Positions 55,389 through 63,911 of a stretch of DNA of 64,000 nucleotides are shown here, piece by piece. The translations under genes and the position numbers were made by a program. The DNA comes from Fulverythrobacter ferritrahens (lineage in GTDB: Bacteria > Pseudomonadota > Alphaproteobacteria > Sphingomonadales > Sphingomonadaceae). Below the pieces are notes generated by a model. That model worked only from the letters and a program-made list of their open reading frames with translations, was not told where the DNA came from and did not search any database. How positions within the stretch are numbered: the first letter of the stretch is position 1; every line of letters begins with the position of its first letter. The stretch covers positions 248,001 through 312,000 of the forward strand of contig NZ_JACDXU010000003.1 in assembly GCF_020539485.1 (NCBI RefSeq), read 5' to 3'.

Positions 55389-56354
55389 GTGGCGCAAACG
55401 ATCAAGCGCAAGGCTCAGGGAGTGCGCCGCGCGGCGGCGGCCCGGGGCACTGCGCGGAAGGTGAAGAAGGCGCGCTCCACCACCGGGGCGCTGGCCGATG
55501 TGCTGATGCGCTGGCTGCCCTTCACCGAGGAACAGCTCCAGAAGATTTTCCTCGCCCTGATCCTGGGCGGCGCGATGGCGCTTGCCCTGTTCATTGCCGT
55601 TCTCGCCGGTCTGCCCGCCCTGATCCACCAGCAGATCGCCACATTGGCCGCCGATGCCGGGTTCGAAGTGCGCCGGGTGGAAGTGCGCGGCGTGCAGCGG
55701 ATGAACGAGCTGAAGGTCTATGAACGGGTGCTGGGCGAGCGCGATCAGGCAATGCCGCTGGTCGATCTCGATGCGGTGCGCGTGCGGCTGCTGGCGCTCA
55801 GCTGGGTCAAGGATGCGCGGGTTTCCCGCCGCCTGCCGGATTCGCTGGTGATCGACATTGTCGAGCGCACGCCCCATGCCGTGCTGAAGAAGGCGGACAG
55901 ACTGGTTCTGATCGACGAGACCGGGCACGAGCTGGAACCCGTTTCTCCCGGCGCCGCACGGGGTGCGCTGGTGATCGAGGGGCCGGGCGCTGGCCGCCAG
56001 GTGGCCGCGCTGGGCGATCTGCTCGATGCCGCCCCGGCACTGGAGCCGCAGGTGGCGAGCGCCGAATGGGTCGGCAATCGCCGCTGGAACCTCACTTTCA
56101 AGACCGGCCAGGTTCTCGCCCTGCCGCAGGGGGACAAGGAATCGGCGGGTGCGCTGGTCGCCTTTGCGCGGCTTGACGGGGTGAACCGCCTGCTCGGCGG
56201 CAAGGTCGCCACTTTCGACATGCGCGCGCCCGAGCGGATTTATATGCGCATCCCCGGCCTGTCGGAGCAGCCCAGCGAGATGAGCGTTGCGCCCGCCAAT
56301 GAAGCGAGCAGCACCACGCCGAAGGATGAAGCCGAAGTGGGGGTGCCGGACTGA
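55389..56354 (+). CDS. ftsQ: Cell division protein FtsQ
   Basis: 321 aa, GTG start right after the ddl stop. A basic cytoplasmic N-terminus of about 55 residues (KRKAQGVRRAAAARGTARKV), one membrane helix (IFLALILGGAMALALFIAVL), a POTRA domain (FEVRRVEVRGVQRMNELKVY, then VKDARVSRRLPDSLVIDIVE), and the FtsQ beta domain with GHELEPVSPG. A short acidic C-terminal tail follows. It scaffolds FtsLB. It shares one base with ftsA. Confidence 0.94.
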   Translation: MAQTIKRKAQGVRRAAAARGTARKVKKARSTTGALADVLMRWLPFTEEQLQKIFLALILGGAMALALFIAVLAGLPALIHQQIATLAADAGFEVRRVEVRGVQRMNELKVYERVLGERDQAMPLVDLDAVRVRLLALSWVKDARVSRRLPDSLVIDIVERTPHAVLKKADRLVLIDETGHELEPVSPGAARGALVIEGPGAGRQVAALGDLLDAAPALEPQVASAEWVGNRRWNLTFKTGQVLALPQGDKESAGALVAFARLDGVNRLLGGKVATFDMRAPERIYMRIPGLSEQPSEMSVAPANEASSTTPKDEAEVGVPD

Positions 56355-57634
56355 TGGCTTCCACCCCGCGCATCACCAAGGTCTTTGGCGCGATCAATAT
56401 CGGTTCGTTCCGCATTTCCGCGATGATCGCGGGGGTGAGCGAGACGGGCGAGATGATCGTGCTGGGATCGGGCCACCGTGCGGCCCAGGGCATCAAGCGC
56501 GGCTATGTGACCGACATGCAGGCCGCCACCTATGCCGTGCGCGACGCGATCGAGCGGGCGGAGAAGCTGGCGGGAACCAGCGTGTCGAGCGTGTGGATCG
56601 GCTGTTCGGGCGCGGGGCTTTCCAGCAAGATCGCGCAGGTCGAGATCGACATTGGCGGCCGCCGGATCGAGGAAGAGGATATCGAGCATCTCCTCGTCGC
56701 CGCGCGGGACGGGTTGCAGCCCGATGGCCGCACCGTGCTGCATGCCCAGCCTGCTCATTACACGCTGGACGGCGCCCATGGCGTGTCCAATCCCAAGGGC
56801 CTTCATGCCGAGCGGCTGGGGGTGGATGTCCATGTGATGTGCGCCGATGGCGCGCCGATCCGCAACATCACCGAAGCGGTGCAGAACGCCCATCTCGATG
56901 TCGAGTCGGTGGTCGCCTCGCCCGTTGCGGCGGGCTACGCCTGCCTCAGCCAGGAAGAACGCGAGCTGGGCGTGGCCCTGATCGAGCTGGGCGGCGAAGT
57001 CACCAATGTCTCGGTCTATGCCGGCGGAATGCTGCTGGGGATGCTGGCGATCCAGATGGGCTCTGCCGATATTACCGATGCGATAGCCTCCCATTTCGGC
57101 ATTCGCCGCTATCAGGCGGAGCGTCTGAAATGCGTGGCCGGTTCGGCCATCGCCTCGCCTGCCGACCATCGCGAAATGATCCCGGTGAACGGCCCGGGCG
57201 AGGAACAGGCCGGGCCGCTGGCGCGCCATGCGGACGACAAGAACCGCGTGCCGCGCGCCGAGCTGATCTCGGTCATTACCGGGCAGCTTGACCGGCTGGT
57301 CAGCGAAATATCCAAATCCCTCAAGGCTCTGGGCTTTTCCGGCCGCAATGGTCAGGTCGTGCTGACTGGTGGTGGGGCGGAGCTGGCGGGCATTGCCGAT
57401 TATGCGCAAAGCGCGCTGGGCCGCCCCGTGCGGATCGGCAAACCGCCCACGCTGAAGGGCCTGCCGGAGGCGCATGGCGTGCCCGGTTTTTCCACGCTCG
57501 CCGGGCTGGTTCTCTATGCCGCAGCCGATCCGGTGGACATCCGCTCCATCCGTCAAGGCTATCAGGACACAACTCGCCTCACAGGGCTGGCGCTTGCGCA
57601 GCGTGTGTTCCAGGCGTTGAAGCAGTATTTTTGA
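56354..57634 (+). CDS. ftsA: Cell division protein FtsA
   Basis: 426 aa actin-like ATPase that tethers FtsZ to the membrane. INIGSFRISAMIAGVSETGE is phosphate-1, followed by the SHS2 domain (GGRRIEEEDIEHLLVAARDG), phosphate-2 LIELGGEVTNVSVYAGGMLL, and the adenosine motif VVLTGGGAELAGIADYAQSA. The C-terminal amphipathic membrane-targeting helix (LAQRVFQALKQYF) is present. It is last in the tightly overlapping run; ftsZ begins after 133 nt. Confidence 0.96.
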   Translation: MASTPRITKVFGAINIGSFRISAMIAGVSETGEMIVLGSGHRAAQGIKRGYVTDMQAATYAVRDAIERAEKLAGTSVSSVWIGCSGAGLSSKIAQVEIDIGGRRIEEEDIEHLLVAARDGLQPDGRTVLHAQPAHYTLDGAHGVSNPKGLHAERLGVDVHVMCADGAPIRNITEAVQNAHLDVESVVASPVAAGYACLSQEERELGVALIELGGEVTNVSVYAGGMLLGMLAIQMGSADITDAIASHFGIRRYQAERLKCVAGSAIASPADHREMIPVNGPGEEQAGPLARHADDKNRVPRAELISVITGQLDRLVSEISKSLKALGFSGRNGQVVLTGGGAELAGIADYAQSALGRPVRIGKPPTLKGLPEAHGVPGFSTLAGLVLYAAADPVDIRSIRQGYQDTTRLTGLALAQRVFQALKQYF

Positions 57635-57668
57635 AGGAGCGATGCGATTTGCAACGCGCTTGTCAGAC

Positions 57669-57677
57669 TGTGGATAA
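57669..57677 (-). promoter_or_regulatory. Perfect DnaA box in the ftsZ promoter region
   Basis: TGTGGATAA is the exact reverse complement of the strict DnaA box TTATCCACA. It lies 91 nt upstream of the ftsZ start codon in the 133-nt ftsA-ftsZ gap. A GATTC (GANTC) site follows at 57701. In Caulobacter, DnaA activates ftsZ and CcrM methylation of GANTC affects it; the same logic may operate here. Confidence 0.55.
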
Positions 57678-57767
57678 GGATAGTTACGCTTTGCGCGAGC
57701 GATTCCCTTTATGGCACAAGTGCAACAATGAGCATGCCCGTGCTACGTGCCCCCTTGGAGAGCTTCA

Positions 57768-59438
57768 ATGAGCATCAATATCGGCCCGCCTTCGGTTGAA
57801 GAACTGCGCCCCCGTATCGTAGTGATCGGTGTAGGCGGAGCGGGCGGGAACGCCATCGCCAACATGATCAAGTCCGAGATCGAGGGCGTTGATTTCATCG
57901 TCGCGAATACAGACGCGCAGGCGCTGAACAATTCGATCGCGGAACATCGCATCCAGCTTGGCCCGGATATTACCCAGGGCCTGGGTGCAGGGTCGCGGCC
58001 GGAAGTGGGCCGGGCCGCCGCGGAAGAAACCGTGGAAGAACTGGAGCGCTCGCTGGAAGGCGTGAACATGGTCTTCATCGCGGCCGGTATGGGCGGCGGC
58101 ACGGGCACGGGCGCTGCGCCGGTTATCGCGGAAGCCGCGCGGCGCAAGGGCGTGCTGACCGTGGGCGTGGTGACCAAGCCGTTCCTGTTCGAAGGCACGC
58201 GGCGCATGCGCTCGGCTGAATCGGGTATCGAGGAACTGCAGAAGCACGTCGATACGCTGATCGTCATTCCCAACCAGAACCTGTTCCTGGTGGCCAAGGC
58301 GGAAACCACCTTCAAGGAAGCCTTCGCCCTGGCGGATGAAGTGCTGCAGCAGGGCGTGCGTTCCATCACTGACCTGATGGTGATGCCGGGCCTGATCAAC
58401 CTCGATTTTGCCGACGTCCGCTCGGTGATGGGCGAAATGGGCAAGGCGATGATGGGCACGGGCGAGGCCGAGGGCGAGAACCGCGCCCTGCAGGCTGCCG
58501 AACGCGCCATCGCCAACCCGCTGCTCGACGGGGTGAGCATGCAGGGCGCCAAGGGCGTGATCATCTCCATCATCGGCGGCGAAGACATGAAGCTGCTGGA
58601 AGTGGACGAGGCCGCGAACCACATTCGCGAACTGGTCGATCCCGATGCCAACATCATCTGGGGTTCGGCCTTCAACCCGGATCTGGAAGGCAAGATCCGC
58701 GTCTCGGTTGTGGCCACCGGTATCGAACAGACGGCGGATCAGGCCGTGCAGGCCACTCGCCCGATGGACTTTTCCGCCTCGCGCGGGCCCAAGCGGCCTG
58801 TGCTGCCTCTGCCCACGCAGGATGAACTTGCCGTCGATGCGGCGTCGGGCTTCGCGCCGGCGGCTGCTACCCCCGCCATGCCCCAGGCCTATGAGCCGTC
58901 CTATGAGGACGAGGGTTATGACGATGCGGGCCGGGGCTATGCCTCGCTCACCGGCGATGAAATCCAGACCGGCGAACTGACGCTGGAGGAAGAGGAAGAC
59001 GACGGCATCGCCGATGACTGGAACGCCGCTCCGCCGCAGGCCCGCGCGGGCAGCGAGCTGGAACTGACGCTGGAAGCACCCGATGCCGGCGACGGCAATC
59101 GTGCGCAGGACGAGTTGCTGCTCGATGCCAGCCGCTTTGCTGCGCAGGACTTTACCGCGCAGGACGAGGCCGCCGCGCCTCCGCCGCCTTTCGGCGGGCG
59201 CCGCCGCGGCCTTCTGGGCGGCGGCGATACCGGGGCCGCTCCTGCCCCGGCTGCCGCGCCTGCTCCTTCGGCAGGTGGCGCTGCCGGCGGGCCGGTTGGC
59301 GGTTCCACCCTGTTCGAGCGGATGGCCAATCTCTCGCGCGGGGCCGCAAGGGATGCGGCCGATGACGATGGCGATGATGATCCTTCGGGCCCGTCGCTCA
59401 GCATTCCGCGTTTTCTGGGGCGCCAGAACAACCAGTGA
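57768..59438 (+). CDS. ftsZ: Cell division protein FtsZ
   Basis: 556 aa tubulin-like GTPase, much longer than E. coli FtsZ (383 aa). The GTPase core (about 1-320) has [20 protein letters not shown], the tubulin signature [16 protein letters not shown] (near 108) and the T7 loop [13 protein letters not shown]. An Ala/Pro/Asp/Glu-rich linker of about 215 residues follows, and the conserved C-terminal peptide [10 protein letters not shown] binds FtsA. GGAG lies upstream of the ATG at 57768; seven extra in-frame codons upstream were rejected. It has its own promoter region. Confidence 0.97.
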   Translation: MSINIGPPSVEELRPRIVVIGVGGAGGNAIANMIKSEIEGVDFIVANTDAQALNNSIAEHRIQLGPDITQGLGAGSRPEVGRAAAEETVEELERSLEGVNMVFIAAGMGGGTGTGAAPVIAEAARRKGVLTVGVVTKPFLFEGTRRMRSAESGIEELQKHVDTLIVIPNQNLFLVAKAETTFKEAFALADEVLQQGVRSITDLMVMPGLINLDFADVRSVMGEMGKAMMGTGEAEGENRALQAAERAIANPLLDGVSMQGAKGVIISIIGGEDMKLLEVDEAANHIRELVDPDANIIWGSAFNPDLEGKIRVSVVATGIEQTADQAVQATRPMDFSASRGPKRPVLPLPTQDELAVDAASGFAPAAATPAMPQAYEPSYEDEGYDDAGRGYASLTGDEIQTGELTLEEEEDDGIADDWNAAPPQARAGSELELTLEAPDAGDGNRAQDELLLDASRFAAQDFTAQDEAAAPPPPFGGRRRGLLGGGDTGAAPAPAAAPAPSAGGAAGGPVGGSTLFERMANLSRGAARDAADDDGDDDPSGPSLSIPRFLGRQNNQ

Positions 59439-59445
59439 TCGCATG

Positions 59446-59471
59446 AACGGGGGGCGTTCGTCCCCCGTTCA
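59446..59471 (+). terminator. Strong hairpin after ftsZ
   Basis: GAACGGGGG (59446-59454) pairs perfectly with CCCCCGTTC (59463-59471) around an 8-nt loop, beginning 7 nt after the ftsZ stop. There is no T-run. It most likely ends the dcw transcript or protects its 3' end. Confidence 0.65.
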
Positions 59472-59552
59472 GCCGCGCCTGGGCAGGACGCACTGGCCGG
59501 TCGCGCCAGCCGGTCGTAGGCGTGACGATTGGCGATAACAGGTTCGGGTCCA

Positions 59553-61334
59553 GTGAATTCCACAAAGCTTAAGGCAATGGGGCGTAACGGAGTGATTGGT
59601 GCGGCAGTGCTTGCCGCCATTTCTCCGGTGGCTGCCGCCGCACAATCGGCGCCGCAGGTCGGCTCGCGCGAGGTGGTGCAACCGCTCCCGCCGAGGGCGG
59701 CTGACGATCTCAGCTCCGCCCTGAGGCGCCTTGGCACCAATGCGCTGGATGGCCGGGCCATGCTCGATGCGGGCTGGGCCTCGCTCGAACTGGATGATGT
59801 AACGGCCGCCGTGGGTTTCTTCTCCCGCGCGCAGGAACTTCCCCAATTCGCGGGCGAGGCCAAGGCCGGGCTGGGCGCGGCGCAAGTGTTCCGCAAGCGC
59901 CCGCTTGAGGCTCTCGTGTTGTTTGACGAGGCGGACGCGGCGGGCGTGAAGCTGGGCAAGCACGCAGCCGTGCGCGGCCTTGCCTATGACATGGTGGGCG
60001 ATAATGCGCGGGCGCAGCCCTTCTATCGCGTGGCCCTGCAGGCGGGCGGCCTGTCCGACGAGAAAGAGCAGGAAATCACGCGCCAGCTGGCGCTCAGCCA
60101 GGCAATTGGCGGGGATCAGGCCGGATCGGAGGCGACCCTGCTGCCGCTGCTCAACCGCCGCGATCTGGCCGCCTATCGTACTCGCGCCTTCGCCCTGGCA
60201 GCGCTGGGCAAGACGGAAGAGGCTGTATCCATCGCCAATGCCGTGATGCCCGCTTCACTGGCGGGCCGGATCGCGCCCTATCTGCGTTACATGCCCAAGC
60301 TGACCCGCGCGCAGCAGGCCGCTGCGGGCAATTTCGGCCAATTTCCCGATGCGGACATGATCGGCAAGGACGATCCCGCGATCGCACAATATGCTGCGCA
60401 GGCCCGGCCGGTGCAGGTGGCCGCCGCGCCGCTCGATGCCCGGCTTACTCCCTCGGGCGCGCCTCTGGGCACCAGCGACAAGGGGAAGGGCAAGCCTGCC
60501 TCTCCGCCCGTCGGAACAGTCATCGCCCTGAGTGACAAGGGTGGGGCTGATAAGGGTAGGGCTGACCGGGGCAAGACGCCGCAACCGGCATCCGGGGCAA
60601 AGGTTCCGGCGCAGACGCCGCCTCCGGTGATCGCGCAGCAGCCTGCCGCCGTCGCCGCGCAGCCCGTGCCTGCTCCGCAACCCGCCTTCTCTCAGCCGCC
60701 GTCCTCCGGTTCGCAGGTTGCTCTGGCCTCTCCGCCCGCTGCCGCTGCGCAATCCGCACCCCTGCCGGCCATTGAAACGCCCCCGCCCGCTCCGGCCAGC
60801 CTGGTCGATGCCTTTGCCGAATTCGCGAGCGGCCCGGCCAAGGCTGCTCCGGCGCCGGGCGCGGTGGACATCACCCGCATTGCTGTCCGCCGCGAGCCTG
60901 ACAGGAAGGCTGAAGCCGAGAAGGCGAAGGCAGAGGCGGAAAAGGCGAAGGCTGAAGCGAAGGCTGAAGCGGACAGGAAGGCCGAGGCGGCGCGTAAGAA
61001 GGCTGAGGCCGAGAAGAGGAAGCTGGAGGCCGAAAAGAAGGCCGAAGCCAAGAAGAAGGCCGCCAATCCCAGCCGCGTATGGGTACAGGTCGGCACCGGG
61101 CAGAATCGTTCAGCCATCGCCTTCACCTGGCGCAAGTTCCAGAAAGAGCAGTCCAAGCTGTTCGGCAGCCGCAAGGGCTATGTCGCCGCATGGGGCCGCA
61201 CCAATCGCCTGCTGACAGGTCCCTTCTCCAGCGCGAAAGAAGCTAACGCCTTCATCAAGCAGCTTAAAGCTGCCGGAATCGATTGCTTCATCTTCACCAG
61301 CGATGCGGGCGAAGAAGTCTCCCCGGTTTCCTGA
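59553..61334 (+). CDS. TPR-like and SPOR-domain protein downstream of ftsZ
   Basis: 593 aa from GTG 59553; TTG 59529 or ATG 59577 are alternatives. The N-terminus is a signal peptide (VIGAAVLAAISPVAAAAQSA). Residues about 50-250 form TPR-like helical repeats (FFSRAQELPQFAGEAKAGLG; LPLLNRRDLAAYRTRAFALA). A long Pro/Ala/Ser-rich region and a highly charged KAEAEKAKAEA-type helix (about 450-505) follow, then a C-terminal SPOR domain (about 515-593; VWVQVGTGQNRSAIAFTWRK, LTGPFSSAKEANAFIKQLKA). A septal, glycan-binding role is likely. Confidence 0.85.
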   Translation: MNSTKLKAMGRNGVIGAAVLAAISPVAAAAQSAPQVGSREVVQPLPPRAADDLSSALRRLGTNALDGRAMLDAGWASLELDDVTAAVGFFSRAQELPQFAGEAKAGLGAAQVFRKRPLEALVLFDEADAAGVKLGKHAAVRGLAYDMVGDNARAQPFYRVALQAGGLSDEKEQEITRQLALSQAIGGDQAGSEATLLPLLNRRDLAAYRTRAFALAALGKTEEAVSIANAVMPASLAGRIAPYLRYMPKLTRAQQAAAGNFGQFPDADMIGKDDPAIAQYAAQARPVQVAAAPLDARLTPSGAPLGTSDKGKGKPASPPVGTVIALSDKGGADKGRADRGKTPQPASGAKVPAQTPPPVIAQQPAAVAAQPVPAPQPAFSQPPSSGSQVALASPPAAAAQSAPLPAIETPPPAPASLVDAFAEFASGPAKAAPAPGAVDITRIAVRREPDRKAEAEKAKAEAEKAKAEAKAEADRKAEAARKKAEAEKRKLEAEKKAEAKKKAANPSRVWVQVGTGQNRSAIAFTWRKFQKEQSKLFGSRKGYVAAWGRTNRLLTGPFSSAKEANAFIKQLKAAGIDCFIFTSDAGEEVSPVS

Positions 61335-61496
61335 TCATTATAGGGATGGGCAAACCGGGGTGGCGCTGTTTTTACACAACTTGTAAACAGGGTTATCGAG
61401 TTTTGCCCAGCGGGACCTGCAAGATGGATTGCCGCCACGGTGCTGCGCAACGCATTGGTTAGCGGAAGGGTGGCGAGAAGCGTGGGAAGCTATGCG

Positions 61497-62000
61497 ATGA
61501 GAACAAGCGAAGAGGACATCGACCGCGATGATGCGGCTCCGGTCGAAATGCTCGCGCAGCTGTTCGATGCGCGGGGCTGGCCCTGCGAATTCGTCAGCGA
61601 CGATGAGATTTCGGGCGAGATTCAGGGCAGCTGGACGCGGTATCAGCTGCGGTGCATCTGGCGCGCCGAGGACCGGGTGTTGCAGCTGCTCTGCCTGCCC
61701 GACATCCGCGTGCCCGATGCCAAGCGCCGCCAGACCTTCGAATTGCTCGCACTGGTTAACGAACAGCTCTGGCTGGGGCATTTCGATATCTGGTCCAATG
61801 GCGGGGTGCTGCTCTATCGCCACGGGCTGATGCTGGGCGACGATGGCCTGCTGAGCCTCGGTCAGGCGCAATTCGCGGTCGAAAGCGCGGTTGCGGAGTG
61901 TGACCGATTCTATCCCGCCTTCCAGTTCGTGCTGTGGGGCGACAAGAATCCGGCAGATGCCCTTGCCAGTGCGCTGGTGGACGCCGCCGGAGAGGCTTGA
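61497..62000 (+). CDS. YbjN domain-containing protein
   Basis: 167 aa from ATG 61497 with GGAAG 8 nt upstream. The fold resembles the type III secretion chaperone-like YbjN family: VEMLAQLFDARGWPCEFVSD, LQLLCLPDIRVPDAKRRQTF with the conserved ELLALVNEQLWLGHFDIWSN, and a C-terminal helix CDRFYPAFQFVLWGDKNPAD. No enzymatic motif. YbjN proteins are linked to stress and motility in enterobacteria; here the role is unknown. It precedes proC, separated by a palindromic repeat. Confidence 0.85.
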   Translation: MRTSEEDIDRDDAAPVEMLAQLFDARGWPCEFVSDDEISGEIQGSWTRYQLRCIWRAEDRVLQLLCLPDIRVPDAKRRQTFELLALVNEQLWLGHFDIWSNGGVLLYRHGLMLGDDGLLSLGQAQFAVESAVAECDRFYPAFQFVLWGDKNPADALASALVDAAGEA

Positions 62001-62015
62001 AGGCGCGTTCCTTAT

Positions 62016-62103
62016 TCGTCATTGCGAGCGTAGCGAAGCAATTCGGGGCGCTGCGAGTTCTGCGCTGGATTGCCGCGGGGCCCTTGGCCCTTCGCAATGA
62101 CGA
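62016..62103. repeat. Interspersed palindromic element before proC
   Basis: TCGTCATTGCGA (62016-62027) and TCGCAATGACGA (62092-62103) are exact inverted repeats. Inside are further pairs (GAAGCAAT with ATTGCC-type arms). The 88-bp unit closely resembles the CGTCATTGCGAGCG-type repeats spread through many alphaproteobacterial genomes. It ends 28 bp before the proC start, so it forms part of that gene's upstream region. Confidence 0.75.
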
Positions 62104-62130
62104 CTTACCTAGCGGGATTGCACTTCCATC

Positions 62131-62946
62131 ATGACCTTCAATTCCATTCTCCTCGTCGGCTGCGGCAATATGGTCGGCGCGATGATTCGCGGCTGGATCG
62201 CGGGCGGCATTGCTCCTGCAACCTTCACTGTGGTCAATCCCAGCCCGCGTGACCTGCCCGAAGGCGTGACGCAGCTGCGCGCTCTTCCCGAAACCGGTCG
62301 CTTCGATGCGGTTATGCTGGGAGTGAAGCCGCAGAAGCTGGCGGAAGTCGCGCCGCAGGTGGAAGCGCTGGTGGGGCCGGGCACGGTGCTGCTGTCCGTG
62401 CTGGCTGGTGTGCAGCTGGAAACGCTGGCGGGCAATTTCCCGCGCTCGGCCGCGCAGGTGCGTGTGATGCCCAATCTGGCCGCGGCGCTCGGCAAATCGC
62501 CGGTCGCTCTGGTGGGCGCGGGGCTCGACGAGGCAGGGCAGGCGCAGGTGGATGCCCTGATGGCGCCGCTCGGCACGGCCGAATGGCTGGCGGAAGAAAG
62601 CCTGATGGATCTGGTGACGGCACTTGCCGGATCGGGCCCGGCATTCGTCTATCGCTTCATCGATGCGCTGGCGCAGGGCGCGGCGAATCTCGGCCTCCCG
62701 GCAGAGCAGGCCCAGCGCCTGGCTCTCGCGACAGTGGAAGGGGCTTCGGCCCTGGCGGCTGCTTCCGAACATTCGCCGGGCGAACTGGCGCGGCGCGTGG
62801 CCAGCCCTGGCGGCGTCACTCAGGTGGGGCTCGACATACTCGATAAGGGCAATGCGCTGGCCGCGCTGGTGGAGGATACATTGCGCGGTGCGCGGGACCG
62901 TTCGGTCCAGATGGCCGCGGAAGCACGGACTGCTGCCAAAAGTTAA
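62131..62946 (+). CDS. proC: Pyrroline-5-carboxylate reductase
   Basis: 271 aa. Last step of proline synthesis. The NADP-binding Rossmann motif is VGCGNMVGAMIRGWIAGG, then VMLGVKPQKLAEVAPQVEAL, RVMPNLAAALGKSPVALVGA, and the C-terminal signature ALAGSGPAFVYRFIDALAQG with LARRVASPGGVTQVGLDILD. A terminator hairpin follows directly. Confidence 0.95.
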   Translation: MTFNSILLVGCGNMVGAMIRGWIAGGIAPATFTVVNPSPRDLPEGVTQLRALPETGRFDAVMLGVKPQKLAEVAPQVEALVGPGTVLLSVLAGVQLETLAGNFPRSAAQVRVMPNLAAALGKSPVALVGAGLDEAGQAQVDALMAPLGTAEWLAEESLMDLVTALAGSGPAFVYRFIDALAQGAANLGLPAEQAQRLALATVEGASALAAASEHSPGELARRVASPGGVTQVGLDILDKGNALAALVEDTLRGARDRSVQMAAEARTAAKS

Positions 62947-62949
62947 CAG

Positions 62950-62976
62950 AACCGGAGCGATCCTGTCCGGTTTTCC
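62950..62976 (+). terminator. Intrinsic terminator after proC
   Basis: AACCGGA (62950-62956) pairs with TCCGGTT (62966-62972) around a 9-nt loop, running into TTTTCCTT. It starts 3 nt after the proC stop. Confidence 0.75.
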
Positions 62977-63058
62977 TTGAAATCGGAGGCGGAAGCCTCG
63001 ATATTCCTGTCAGACCGGCCCCGCTCTGGAAGGCCGGCACTGGAGTTAGGAAACGAAA

Positions 63059-63805
63059 ATGGCAGATTGGAACGAACCCCGCCGCTCGCAGCCGGGATTC
63101 GGCGCGTCTACCGGTTTTGGCGGCGATGTTGCCAGCCGCGCTGGCTTTGATGCCGGCCTGCGCAAGCACATGCTGTCGATTTACAATTACATGGCGTCGG
63201 GCGTGCTGCTGACCGGCGTCGTCGCAATGCTGTTCGCCCGTTCGGGCCTTGCCCTTTCGGTAATGTCGAGCGGGCTCGGCTTCGTGATCATGCTGGCCCC
63301 GCTGGCCATCGTCTTCGCGATGAGCTTCGGCGCGAACCGCTTCAGCACCGGCACCCTCCAGGCTCTGTTCTGGGGCTATGCCGTGTTGATGGGCCTTTCG
63401 CTCTCGACGATCTTCCTCGTCTATACGGGCGCATCGATCGCCACGACCTTCTTTGCCACGGCAGGCGCCTTCGCGGGCCTCAGCCTCTATGGCTATACCA
63501 CGCAGAAGGATCTGAGCGGTTGGGGCAGCTTCCTGATCATGGGCGTGATCGGCCTGGTTGTGGCCAGCCTGATCAACATCTTCCTGCAGTCGCCGGCCCT
63601 GACCTGGGCGGTGAGCGCACTGGGCGTGCTGATCTTCGCGGGCCTTACCGCTTATGACACGCAGCGGTTGAAGGAAGAATATTACCATGTCGCCGGAACC
63701 CAGTGGGCCGGCAAGTCGGTCGTGCTCGGGGCGCTGAGCCTCTATCTCGACTTCATCAACATGTTCCTGTTCCTGCTGCGCTTCATGGGCAGCAACCGCG
63801 ACTGA
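63059..63805 (+). CDS. Bax inhibitor-1/YccA family membrane protein
   Basis: 248 aa with seven predicted membrane helices. After a short hydrophilic N-terminus come AFD-like FDAGLRKHMLSIYNYMASGV, FWGYAVLMGLSLSTIFLVYT, ATTFFATAGAFAGLSLYGYT and the C-terminal GLTAYDTQRLKEEYYHVAGT with the conserved Asp/Tyr pair of the family, ending in SLYLDFINMFLFLLRFMGSN. BI-1 proteins are pH- and calcium-linked; YccA interacts with FtsH. The exact role here is not known. A strong terminator lies 25 nt downstream. Confidence 0.93.
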   Translation: MADWNEPRRSQPGFGASTGFGGDVASRAGFDAGLRKHMLSIYNYMASGVLLTGVVAMLFARSGLALSVMSSGLGFVIMLAPLAIVFAMSFGANRFSTGTLQALFWGYAVLMGLSLSTIFLVYTGASIATTFFATAGAFAGLSLYGYTTQKDLSGWGSFLIMGVIGLVVASLINIFLQSPALTWAVSALGVLIFAGLTAYDTQRLKEEYYHVAGTQWAGKSVVLGALSLYLDFINMFLFLLRFMGSNRD

Positions 63806-63829
63806 TCGCAAACAGGCCTGAGAATGTCG

Positions 63830-63866
63830 TGCCCGGGGTGCCACGTGGTATCCCGGGCATTTTCTT
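63830..63866 (+). terminator. Intrinsic terminator after the BI-1 gene
   Basis: TGCCCGGG (63830-63837) pairs with CCCGGGCA (63852-63859) with extra pairing across the inner sequence, followed by TTTTCTTT. Classical shape, 25 nt after the stop codon. Confidence 0.85.
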
Positions 63867-63896
63867 TGCAAATTAACTACGATAGGGGCATTCTTC

Positions 63897-63911
63897 ATCC
63901 CAGCGAAAGCT
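63897..63911. repeat. Degenerate copy of the CCCAGC palindrome
   Basis: ATCCCAGCGAAAGCT is the exact reverse complement of 35855-35869 (AGCTTTCGCTGGGAT), but the second arm has decayed to CGCAGGGA. The remaining sequence to 64000 holds no recognisable gene. Confidence 0.6.

Noticed and set aside
57765-59444. 559-codon frame antisense to ftsZ
   Set aside because: Shadow of ftsZ codon use; no domain or ribosome-binding site.
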